Of a DNA stretch of 9,078 nucleotides, positions 1 to 5,997 are shown piece after piece (positions within the stretch are counted from its first letter, which is position 1; each line of letters starts with the position of its first letter). Source of the stretch: a candidate division WWE3 bacterium. Lineage in GTDB: Bacteria > Patescibacteriota > 4484-211 > JAGQKX01. The stretch lies in contig JAGQKX010000025.1 of the NCBI GenBank assembly GCA_020429905.1, positions 1 through 9,078 on the forward strand, in the 5' to 3' direction. The notes below the pieces were generated by a model. It ran no database searches. It was given only the letters and a program-made list of their open reading frames with translations, and was not told the origin of the DNA. A program made the position numbers and the translations under genes.

Positions 1-534
1 GAAACCTTTTGGGACAATTTCAAACATAATGGTTTTAATACTGGGGGACTAGGAGTACTTTCCTGGCTCCACGGAGCTGATGTATCGGGTGTCTGGAAAG
101 TTTTTCACGACGGGTCGAATCTCGTTCCCGCCCTAGGCCGATTGAAAAAAGAAGGAGTTATTAACATTGCCATAGATCGGTATCTAAAGAAAATCGGTAC
201 GGTTATTGTCCTAACACATGCTGAACCTGAAGGTAAAACGCTTGGTTCAATGGAGTTTGATTTAGGATTCTCTGAGCCACAAAAGATTGACGTTGTTTCT
301 GGTCAAATCATCAGGCTTCCATTCGATGGCGGGACCGCCGGAGCGCTTTCGCTGTCATTAAATGATACCGTCGAAATCGACGGTCTTACTGGCGGGCAGC
401 TACGCCAGAAGCCTGATATTGTAGGTGGAGAATTAGGAATTGTGGTAGATGCACGTCCAAGACCGCTACCGCACGGCAGACCTTCAGATGAAGTATTTTC
501 GCAATGGCTAGAAGGAGTTGGTATTAAAATATAA
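1..534 (+). CDS. C-terminal part of a probable MutL/GlmL-family (ASKHA-like) protein, 5' truncated
   Basis: The reading frame is open from the first base of the window to the TAA at 532-534, giving 177 residues of a protein whose start lies upstream. An internal TTG at 142 could be taken for a start, but the coding character continues without a break to base 1, so I treat this as a partial gene. Visible features are a Gly/Trp-rich stretch, a DGSNLVPALG segment, a hydrophobic IGTVIVL strand, and a C-terminal beta-rich portion ending in GGELGIVVDARPRPLP and a WLEGVG tail. From memory this tail resembles the C-terminus of glutamate mutase L (MutL/GlmL) family proteins of Chloroflexi, which have an actin-like ATPase fold. 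The ATPase motifs would lie outside the window, so activity cannot be judged. The next gene starts two bases after its stop and is probably cotranscribed and functionally linked. It is surely coding; the family call is tentative. Confidence 0.85.
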   Translation, partial: ETFWDNFKHNGFNTGGLGVLSWLHGADVSGVWKVFHDGSNLVPALGRLKKEGVINIAIDRYLKKIGTVIVLTHAEPEGKTLGSMEFDLGFSEPQKIDVVSGQIIRLPFDGGTAGALSLSLNDTVEIDGLTGGQLRQKPDIVGGELGIVVDARPRPLPHGRPSDEVFSQWLEGVGIKI

Positions 535-536
535 TT

Positions 537-1625
537 ATGTTGCTAGGATACGTCCGCAGACCTCATTATCAATATACAACCCATACGGTAACCCGATCGC
601 TTCCGGGTAGGGCTCAGATTTTAGTAAAAGTCGGTGATGCGGTACGTCCAGAAAAAATCGTCGGAATCGGACGAAAATCTGCGGGATTTAGAAATATTGA
701 TGCTGCTCAAATCCTGCACGTTAAGCCGCATGAACTAAAGGCACTTATCTCTAAAACACCAGGAAGTTACATTACTAAAGGAGAAATATTAGGCATAAAA
801 AAAGGTGTTTTAGGATTTAAGCCCCGCAACCTGATTAGTCCAGTTGATGGAATCCTAAGCTCATTAAACGAACAGACTGGCGTGATCACGGTTGAATATA
901 TGCCTGAAGAGATTCGCGTAGTGTCCGGAGTCAGTGGGGTCGTGACCGATATTGAACCACAATCACCAGAAATCAGTATCCAGACAAAAGTGTTAGAGGT
1001 GAAGGGTATGCTGGGGCTTGGAAAACACCGGGAAGGCGGTATTCATGTTGTAGGAAGGCCTGATTTGCCGCTTTCTGAAAAACAAATTGACCCAACATGG
1101 GAGAATAAGATTATCGTAGGTGGGTCATTGATAACTAAACAGGTGCTGTATCATTGTGTGGCACTCAAAGTTCAGGGAATTGTTACAGGCGGAATGCATT
1201 GGGAAGAATTTTCGTCGTTGATTGGATCTCGAGGACGATTTGAAGATATTGGCATCAGCCTGATTCTCACTGAGGGTTATGGTAATTTACCGATGTCTGC
1301 CTCATTACACAGTAAACTCGAAGGATATGAAGGTAAATTCTCGTTTATCTGGGGAGGTTCTTCCAAATTAATTATTCCTGATCAAGCTTCGGATGAATCA
1401 CAAAAAAGTTCTCAAGAGTTTGAATACATACCATTGTCCGTTGGAATGAAAGTCCGATTATTGACTTTGGATCATCATGGAGAATTTGGCACGATTAACG
1501 AGTTGAGCGAAAATCAAGAACTCGAAAACGGGGTAATTACTGATACGGCTACAGTTGAGCTCTATAATGGTGAAAACAAAATAATCCCTATCACGAGCTT
1601 TGAAGTAGTACTTGATGAAAAATAA
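537..1625 (+). CDS. uncharacterised barrel-sandwich/KOW-like domain protein paired with the GlmL-like gene
   Basis: This 362-residue protein has no recognised enzyme motif, signal peptide or membrane segment, so it is probably cytoplasmic. Residues about 25-155 hold repeated short beta elements typical of barrel-sandwich hybrid (lipoyl/biotinyl or RnfC-like) folds: KVGDAV at 31-36, KGEILGIKKG at 81-90, SPVDGIL at 101-107 and SGVSGVVTDI at 130-139. No biotin or lipoyl attachment lysine motif is evident. Residues about 190-255 form a Gly-rich alpha/beta region (IIVGGSLIT, GIVTGGMHWEEF, LILTEGYGNLPM). Residues about 298-360 look like a KOW-type small beta barrel (VGMKVRLL, GEFGTINEL, and a late VELYNGENKIIPITSFEVV). 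From memory, Chloroflexi encode similar proteins next to a GlmL-family gene. The ATG lies two bases after the previous stop. A GAAGGAG at 511-517 is too far upstream to be a normal ribosome site. Function is unknown. Confidence 0.85.
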   Translation: MLLGYVRRPHYQYTTHTVTRSLPGRAQILVKVGDAVRPEKIVGIGRKSAGFRNIDAAQILHVKPHELKALISKTPGSYITKGEILGIKKGVLGFKPRNLISPVDGILSSLNEQTGVITVEYMPEEIRVVSGVSGVVTDIEPQSPEISIQTKVLEVKGMLGLGKHREGGIHVVGRPDLPLSEKQIDPTWENKIIVGGSLITKQVLYHCVALKVQGIVTGGMHWEEFSSLIGSRGRFEDIGISLILTEGYGNLPMSASLHSKLEGYEGKFSFIWGGSSKLIIPDQASDESQKSSQEFEYIPLSVGMKVRLLTLDHHGEFGTINELSENQELENGVITDTATVELYNGENKIIPITSFEVVLDEK

Positions 1626-1654
1626 TCTTTCTTTAGTATTAGAAAAGTATTTGT

Positions 1655-2902
1655 ATGTTAGAAAAACGACCAATAAACAATTCATCTTCGAGTAGCATGT
1701 ACTCACCCAAAAAACTTATTTTTGGACTCGTCTTAGTCTCCGCGTTTTCATTTACGCTTGGATACCAAATCGCTTCAGACGGTTACTCTTTTAACCGCGC
1801 CGCATCCATTTTGCCATTTCAAAATGCTGATGCAAATGAAAAAAGATTAGATCTGGATCGCTTTTGGAGAGTGTTATCGCTTATCGATGAAAACTATCTT
1901 CGACAAGAAGGAGTTAATGATAAAGATCTTATCGATGGGGCGATTGGTGGGATGGTTGAATCGCTCGGGGATCCATACTCGTATTACCTCTCTACAGATG
2001 AAACCACCAGTTTCCAAGATGGGCTGGACGGAAAATATGAAGGTGTCGGTGTTCAGCTTGGATACAAAAACGATCAATTGGTTATCATTGCTCCGCTCGA
2101 TGGTGGTCCAGCCAAAACGGCAGGTATTCAAGCGGGAGATATCATCGGCGCTGTTGACGGGACTTCTATTGAAAATATGAACTTTGGCGAAGTTGTCAGC
2201 CGTATCAGAGGTGAGCAAGGTACCACCGTCGTCCTGACCATTGCCCGAAGGAATACAGAAGGGAAAGCGGATATTTTTGATGTGTCTATTGTGAGAGATG
2301 AGATTGATGCACCAAATATGCTGCTTAATTGGGAAGAGGGGAATATTGCGTACGTTAACCTGCTTCGGTTTGGGACGGGTATTGATAAGGAATGGGGCTT
2401 ATTAGAACGAGAAATGATTGATAAAAATGTGGCTGGTGTCGTGATTGATGTCCGAGATAATCCGGGAGGATTTCTAGATGGAGCGGTGACGATCGCCTCA
2501 TCATTTACTGACAAAGGGCTGATCGTGGGAGAACGATATGCAGATGGAACCGTTGATGAATTCAATTCAAAATCTGAAGGTGCCCTGCAAGGTGTCCCTA
2601 TTGTAATTGTCATGAACGAAAGCAGTGCTTCTGCTTCCGAAATTTTGGCCGGTGCATTGCGACAGCGTGCAAATGCGACGATTGTGGGTGTCAAATCTTT
2701 TGGAAAAAATACAGTCCAAAAAGCATATAGTCTAGATGCCGGAAGCAGTGTCCATGTGACGGTCGCAAACTGGGTGTTACCCAATGGAGAAATTATTCCT
2801 GATGATGGTTTAACTCCAGATATAGAGGTAAAAGCGGACACGGCGACTAAAGAAGACGAACAGAAAATTCGTGCCCTTGAAGTTGTGAAAAATGAGCAGT
2901 AA
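1655..2902 (+). CDS. membrane-anchored S41 C-terminal processing peptidase with PDZ domain
   Basis: This 415-residue protein is a CtpA/CtpB-type protease that would cut proteins near their C-termini on the outer face of the membrane. A hydrophobic segment at about residues 20-39 acts as signal anchor. A helical region with LIDGAIGGMVESLGDPYSYYL (92-112) is typical of the family N-terminus. A PDZ domain spans about 125-205 (YEGVGVQLG, AGIQAGDIIGAVDG). The S41 core follows, with VIDVRDNPGGFLDGA at 263-277. Aligning to the CtpB spacing places the catalytic Ser at 326 in SSASASEI, the Lys at 351 in FGKNTVQ and the Gln at 355, so the Ser-Lys-Gln site is intact. Length is usual for the family. The chosen ATG leaves a polar Ser-rich leader of about 18 residues before the anchor; Met15 (base 1697) is a possible alternative start. 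The HtrA-like gene starts 12 bases downstream, so the two proteases probably share an mRNA. Confidence 0.93.
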   Translation: MLEKRPINNSSSSSMYSPKKLIFGLVLVSAFSFTLGYQIASDGYSFNRAASILPFQNADANEKRLDLDRFWRVLSLIDENYLRQEGVNDKDLIDGAIGGMVESLGDPYSYYLSTDETTSFQDGLDGKYEGVGVQLGYKNDQLVIIAPLDGGPAKTAGIQAGDIIGAVDGTSIENMNFGEVVSRIRGEQGTTVVLTIARRNTEGKADIFDVSIVRDEIDAPNMLLNWEEGNIAYVNLLRFGTGIDKEWGLLEREMIDKNVAGVVIDVRDNPGGFLDGAVTIASSFTDKGLIVGERYADGTVDEFNSKSEGALQGVPIVIVMNESSASASEILAGALRQRANATIVGVKSFGKNTVQKAYSLDAGSSVHVTVANWVLPNGEIIPDDGLTPDIEVKADTATKEDEQKIRALEVVKNEQ

Positions 2903-2914
2903 TATATCCGTGTT

Positions 2915-4027
2915 ATGAATACGTCTCATTCTAAGGTCAAACAAATCGTGTTAATCGTTCTCGTCATTTTTTTGGTGGGAAGCTTGTATCTTACTTCAAA
3001 AATTCTTAATTTTATTGTTGATGGGGGAGGGTTAGAAAATTTTAACCTTCATGCCATTACTGAACGCGTGGTGACACAACAGCGTGTGGTCAACGAAGAG
3101 TCAGCTGTTATTGATGTCGTCGATCAAACGTCCGACTCTGTTCTGGCGGTTGTTGAACGCGCCGTGGTATACGATTTCTTTTCGGGGCCCAATCTTCAGG
3201 AAGGCACGATTGGTACTGGCTTTGCTATAGATAAAAATAAAATCATCACAAACCGACACGTGGTAGATAATCAAAGTGCAACCTATATTATTTTGGATAC
3301 TGACGGTAAAGAGTATGAAGTGAAAAATATCATTCGAGATGATTTTAACGATCTCGCAGTGATCGAAGTCGAGGGTGGCGATTTTACACCGCTTGAACTT
3401 GGCGATTCAGATTCTATCAAGGTAGGCCAAACGGCCATCGCTATTGGGAACGCTTTAGGAAGATTTAGTAACACCGTGACCAAGGGTGTGATCTCTGGTA
3501 TTGGTCGGGGGATTACTGCGAGTTCTGGATATGGATCGTACCAACAATTAGATAACGTTCTTCAGACTGATGCGGCGTTGAATCCGGGAAACAGTGGTGG
3601 ACCGCTCTTGAATTTAGCGGGTCAAGTTATTGGCGTAAACGTAGCTGTTGGGCAGGGTTCAGAAAACATTGGCTTTGCGATTCCCATCAATGAAGCAAAA
3701 GATTTGATTTCAGATATTGAGAATGGGGTCGAACGCGTCCGCGGCTATCTTGGAGTTAGATATCAAATGATTGATGAGAGTCTGGCTCAAATTCGAGAAA
3801 TTGTCGCGGGAGCCTATGTTCAGGAAGTGGTCGCTGATTCACCGGCAGAAACAGCGGGATTAGCTCAGGGAGACATTGTCACTTCTATTGATGGTACGGA
3901 GTTAACCACGACGAATGACTTACGTACAGTCATTAGTAAGAAAAAATCCGGAGAAAAAGTAACGTTGGAGGTTTGGCGAGCTGGTAAAGAATTAACTATA
4001 GATGTCACCCTCGGAACTTTAGAGTAA
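2915..4027 (+). CDS. HtrA/DegP-type S1C serine protease with one PDZ domain
   Basis: This 370-residue trypsin-like protease belongs to the HtrA family, which degrades or refolds damaged proteins in the cell envelope. Residues about 8-27 form an uncleaved-looking membrane anchor, followed by a linker to about residue 70. The protease domain (about 70-265) keeps the whole catalytic triad: His115 in TNRHVV, Asp146 in FNDLAVI and Ser227 in NPGNSGGPL. GFAIPI at 253-258 closes the domain. One PDZ domain follows at about 275-366 (YLGVRYQ, ADSPAETAGLAQGDIVTSIDG). A single PDZ and an N-terminal anchor match the DegS/HtrA layout more than the two-PDZ DegP layout. It sits 12 bases after the S41 gene and 9 bases before the pilin-like gene, so the three probably form one transcription unit with an envelope role. 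No Shine-Dalgarno sequence precedes the ATG. Confidence 0.94.
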   Translation: MNTSHSKVKQIVLIVLVIFLVGSLYLTSKILNFIVDGGGLENFNLHAITERVVTQQRVVNEESAVIDVVDQTSDSVLAVVERAVVYDFFSGPNLQEGTIGTGFAIDKNKIITNRHVVDNQSATYIILDTDGKEYEVKNIIRDDFNDLAVIEVEGGDFTPLELGDSDSIKVGQTAIAIGNALGRFSNTVTKGVISGIGRGITASSGYGSYQQLDNVLQTDAALNPGNSGGPLLNLAGQVIGVNVAVGQGSENIGFAIPINEAKDLISDIENGVERVRGYLGVRYQMIDESLAQIREIVAGAYVQEVVADSPAETAGLAQGDIVTSIDGTELTTTNDLRTVISKKKSGEKVTLEVWRAGKELTIDVTLGTLE

Positions 4028-4036
4028 TATAGGTGT

Positions 4037-4588
4037 ATGCATATTTCCCAAAAAACTGCTCAGACTTCAGGATTCACGCTCATAGGACTTTTAATTATTA
4101 CTGTTTTTTTCCTTTTGATGATGGGCGTAATTACACGATCAACTCAGGAAGCTAACAAAAACGCTCAGCATCGTGATTCCCAACGTATCCATACTTTGGA
4201 ATCAATTCAGGCTGCTTTAGCCGAATATTATACTGAACATGGTGCATATCCGCCGCCCACCGAAACGTTTGCCGGTTGGGAGCGCAGTGGTTGTTCAGAA
4301 GCGTCATGTACGGACGTTCCGGCTCCATTCATGGAATATCTTTCAACAGAAGCGACGCTTCAGGATCCATCGCTGGATATGATTACGCCAGGATATGAGC
4401 TTGACTGGGGATATTTGTATCAATCTGGGATGGCAGATGAATATCAATCATATTGTCTGATGACCCATCTTGAGACGCGTGATTTTCAAAATACAGAGAC
4501 AGATGCATCATGCGATGACGGTTACGCTGATACATATTTGAACGTTGGGGGCGATACCTGGTGGTATGCCGTAAACCAAAATAATTAG
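4037..4588 (+). CDS. type IV pilin-like / pseudopilin protein lacking Glu5
   Basis: This 183-residue protein begins with a short polar leader and a prepilin peptidase signal, SGFTLIGLLI, at residues 11-20, followed by a hydrophobic helix to about residue 33. Cleavage after Gly12 would give a mature protein starting with Phe13. The amphipathic helix that follows (RDSQRIHTLESIQAALAEYYTEHGAYP) is typical of pilins. A small globular domain carries four cysteines (86, 91, 140, 159), enough for two disulfides if the protein is exported. The usual glutamate at mature position 5 is Gly17 here, which is atypical for a major pilin and known mainly from tip-type minor pseudopilins such as GspK. No assembly ATPase, platform protein or prepilin peptidase gene lies in the window. 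The gene ends in TAG three bases before the end of the convergent prfA gene. Exact role is unknown. Confidence 0.85.
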   Translation: MHISQKTAQTSGFTLIGLLIITVFFLLMMGVITRSTQEANKNAQHRDSQRIHTLESIQAALAEYYTEHGAYPPPTETFAGWERSGCSEASCTDVPAPFMEYLSTEATLQDPSLDMITPGYELDWGYLYQSGMADEYQSYCLMTHLETRDFQNTETDASCDDGYADTYLNVGGDTWWYAVNQNN

Positions 4589-4591
4589 AGA

Positions 4592-5545
4592 TTAGTCTTC
4601 CTCAATAATTCCTTCTTTGCAGGCAGTGAGAATAGCTCCAATGTCACCATTCATGATTGCGGCAAGATTATGCCATGATTGGTTAATTCGATGATCCGTG
4701 ACGCGGTTTTGCGGAAAATTGTACGTGCGGATTTTTTCGGCACGCATACCGGTGCCCACCTGATCGGAACGAAGGTCGTCAATTTTTTCTTTTCGTTGTT
4801 CTTTTAACATTTGAAATAATCGAGATTGCAGGAGTGCCATGGCCCGGGCTTTATTTTGGGATTGGCTGCGCTCTTCAGAAGAAGCAACGACTAATCCAGT
4901 TGGTATATGCGTGACTCTGACGGCTGTTTCTACTTTGTTAACGTTTTGCCCGCCCGGTCCGCCGGCGCGATAGGTAGTGACTTCTAAATCTGTACTATTG
5001 ATTTCGAGCGCGTTTTCTTTGATTGATGGTAAAATAGCGACGGTGACAGTTGACGTATGCAGTCGGCCAGAACTTTCTGTGTTGGGTACTCTTTGTACTC
5101 GATGAACCCCTGATTCGTTTTTAAATAAAGCATAGCAATCCTTCCCTTTAAATTTGGCACCCGCAAATTTTAGCTCTCCCGGCTGTCCAAATCGGCGTTC
5201 ATAGATTTCAGCTTTCCAGTTTTCGTTTTGGGCGAAGCGTTCGTACATACGGAGAAGTTCATCCGCAAATAATCCGGCTTCGATGCCACCTGCGGCTGGT
5301 CTGATTTCTAAAATGGCTTCGTTCGGTTTTATTTCAAAGGGGGTACCATCATCTGATTCGTCAGATTCATACGAATCGACATTGAGAGAAGCTTCAAGGG
5401 CCTTTTTTTGTTCAGTAAGGGATTGGATATCCGCTTCAGCTAACTCTTTCATCGTCGGATCTTCGAGAAATGTCTTTGTTTCTGTTATTTGGGCTTCAAG
5501 TTCTTCAATTTGTTGTTGGATTGCTTCACGGTAATCGTTTTGCAT
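4592..5545 (-). CDS. prfA: peptide chain release factor 1
   Basis: RF1 ends translation at UAA and UAG codons by triggering hydrolysis of peptidyl-tRNA. The 317-residue protein has the catalytic GGQ at 198-200 within [13 protein letters not shown]. The stop-codon reading tripeptide is PNT at 154-156 in [14 protein letters not shown]. This P-x-T form marks RF1; RF2 has SPF. At about residues 78-101 the domain 1 segment reads [20 protein letters not shown], with Ile where many RF1 proteins have Asp (GGDEA). An N-terminal coiled coil of about 55 residues and an acidic linker precede it. The protein is roughly 40 residues shorter than the usual 355-360, the loss being at the N-terminus. Between this ATG and the upstream rpmE stop there is no other ATG, GTG or TTG in frame, so the start is well fixed. 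It follows rpmE by 57 bases on the same strand. The GGQ methyltransferase gene prmC, often next to prfA, is not adjacent. Confidence 0.96.
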   Translation of the reverse strand: MQNDYREAIQQQIEELEAQITETKTFLEDPTMKELAEADIQSLTEQKKALEASLNVDSYESDESDDGTPFEIKPNEAILEIRPAAGGIEAGLFADELLRMYERFAQNENWKAEIYERRFGQPGELKFAGAKFKGKDCYALFKNESGVHRVQRVPNTESSGRLHTSTVTVAILPSIKENALEINSTDLEVTTYRAGGPGGQNVNKVETAVRVTHIPTGLVVASSEERSQSQNKARAMALLQSRLFQMLKEQRKEKIDDLRSDQVGTGMRAEKIRTYNFPQNRVTDHRINQSWHNLAAIMNGDIGAILTACKEGIIEED

Positions 5546-5602
5546 GGCGTAGTACCAGAATACACAATAATAGAAGGCAGGTACAGCTGGATAATTAGGA
5601 AG

Positions 5603-5929
5603 TTACTGCTGTGATCGCATTTCTTCGATCATATCCTTTAAGGATCTTGTTGAGCTGTCCGAATCGGAGGCATTTTTCAATTTAATCTTCTTTGATTTTC
5701 TCTTAGATACGGTGGTGCTCGCTTCTGCAGCTTGTTTTTGCAAGCGTTGGAATCGCTCTACTTTACCTTCTGTGTCCACATATTTTTTCTGACCGGTATA
5801 AAAAGGATGACACGCACTGCAGATTTCGATTTTGATTTCTTCTGCGATTGATCCGGTTACAAACGTATTGCCACAGGCGCAGGTGACCATCACATCAGTT
5901 TTATAATTTGGATGAATATCTTTTTGCAT
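5603..5929 (-). CDS. rpmE: 50S ribosomal protein L31 with a C-terminal extension
   Basis: This encodes L31, a small protein of the large ribosomal subunit that bridges to the 30S head. The N-terminal part MQKDIHPNY and the four cysteines at 17, 19 (CACG) and 37, 40 (CSAC) identify the zinc-binding (C+) form. HPFYTG at 41-46 is the family signature. The protein is 108 residues, against about 65-80 for most L31 proteins. The extra C-terminal part, from about residue 70, is first Lys/Arg-rich ([10 protein letters not shown]) and then Ser/Asp-rich, ending in a short charged helix. The rpmE-prfA order is common in bacteria. The ATG at 5929 is supported by the family's exact N-terminus. The gene is divergent from hisS across a 68-base spacer. 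Confidence 0.96.
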   Translation of the reverse strand: MQKDIHPNYKTDVMVTCACGNTFVTGSIAEEIKIEICSACHPFYTGQKKYVDTEGKVERFQRLQKQAAEASTTVSKRKSKKIKLKNASDSDSSTRSLKDMIEEMRSQQ

Positions 5930-5939
5930 GACTATTCGA

Positions 5940-5969
5940 GCGAAAAACCCATGTTTTTGTGATTTTCGC
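5940..5969. repeat. inverted repeat in the rpmE-hisS divergent spacer, with a competing inner stem
   Basis: GCGAAAA at 5940-5946 is the exact reverse complement of TTTTCGC at 5963-5969, with a 16-base interior. Inside it, AAAAAC at 5943-5948 and GTTTTT at 5953-5958 form a second perfect stem with a four-base loop. The two stems share 5943-5946, so they cannot form together in one RNA. The element lies 10 bases upstream of the rpmE start codon and would fall in the rpmE 5' leader if transcription begins near 5981. It could be an operator, an RNA leader structure, or a chance result of A- and T-runs. Confidence 0.4.
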
Positions 5970-5991
5970 CGTACAGCGGGTATGTTATCAT
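5957..5991 (+). promoter_or_regulatory. candidate hisS promoter giving a leaderless or near-leaderless mRNA
   Basis: TTGTGA at 5957-5962 and TATGTT at 5981-5986 are separated by 18 bases and each match four of six consensus positions. A slightly downstream TATCAT at 5986-5991 is an alternative -10 box that would place the transcription start on or next to the hisS ATG at 5998. No Shine-Dalgarno sequence precedes that ATG, which fits a leaderless transcript. This is a consensus match only. Confidence 0.35.
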
Positions 5992-5993
5992 AT
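5988..5993 (-). promoter_or_regulatory. candidate -10 box for the rpmE-prfA unit
   Basis: Read on the minus strand these six bases are TATGAT, five of six matches to the -10 consensus, overlapping the hisS TATCAT box on the other strand. Transcription would begin near 5981 and leave a leader of about 50 bases that contains the inverted repeat. I see no convincing -35 box at the right distance, inside the hisS 5' end. Divergent overlapping -10 boxes would make the two units compete. Confidence 0.25.
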
Positions 5994-5997
5994 CAGC

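Noticed and set aside
142..144. TTG as the start of the first gene
   Set aside because: The frame is open and protein-like back to base 1, and starting at 142 would cut through a continuous domain.
511..517. GAAGGAG as the ribosome binding site of the 537 gene
   Set aside because: It is 19 bases from the ATG, too far for normal initiation, and encodes conserved-looking residues of the upstream protein.
2128..2841. 237-residue ORF on the minus strand
   Set aside because: It lies wholly antisense to the S41 protease gene, whose domains and catalytic residues are clear. The antisense product has no recognisable motif and is a codon-bias shadow.
5902..5907. TATAAT on the plus strand inside rpmE as a hisS promoter
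   Set aside because: It arises from rpmE codons for Asn-Tyr-Lys read in reverse, has no -35 partner, and lies about 90 bases from hisS.
5959..5997. GTG start that would add 13 residues to HisRS
   Set aside because: The added residues do not match the HisRS N-terminus, and the stretch holds the candidate promoter boxes; the ATG at 5998 gives the normal family opening.
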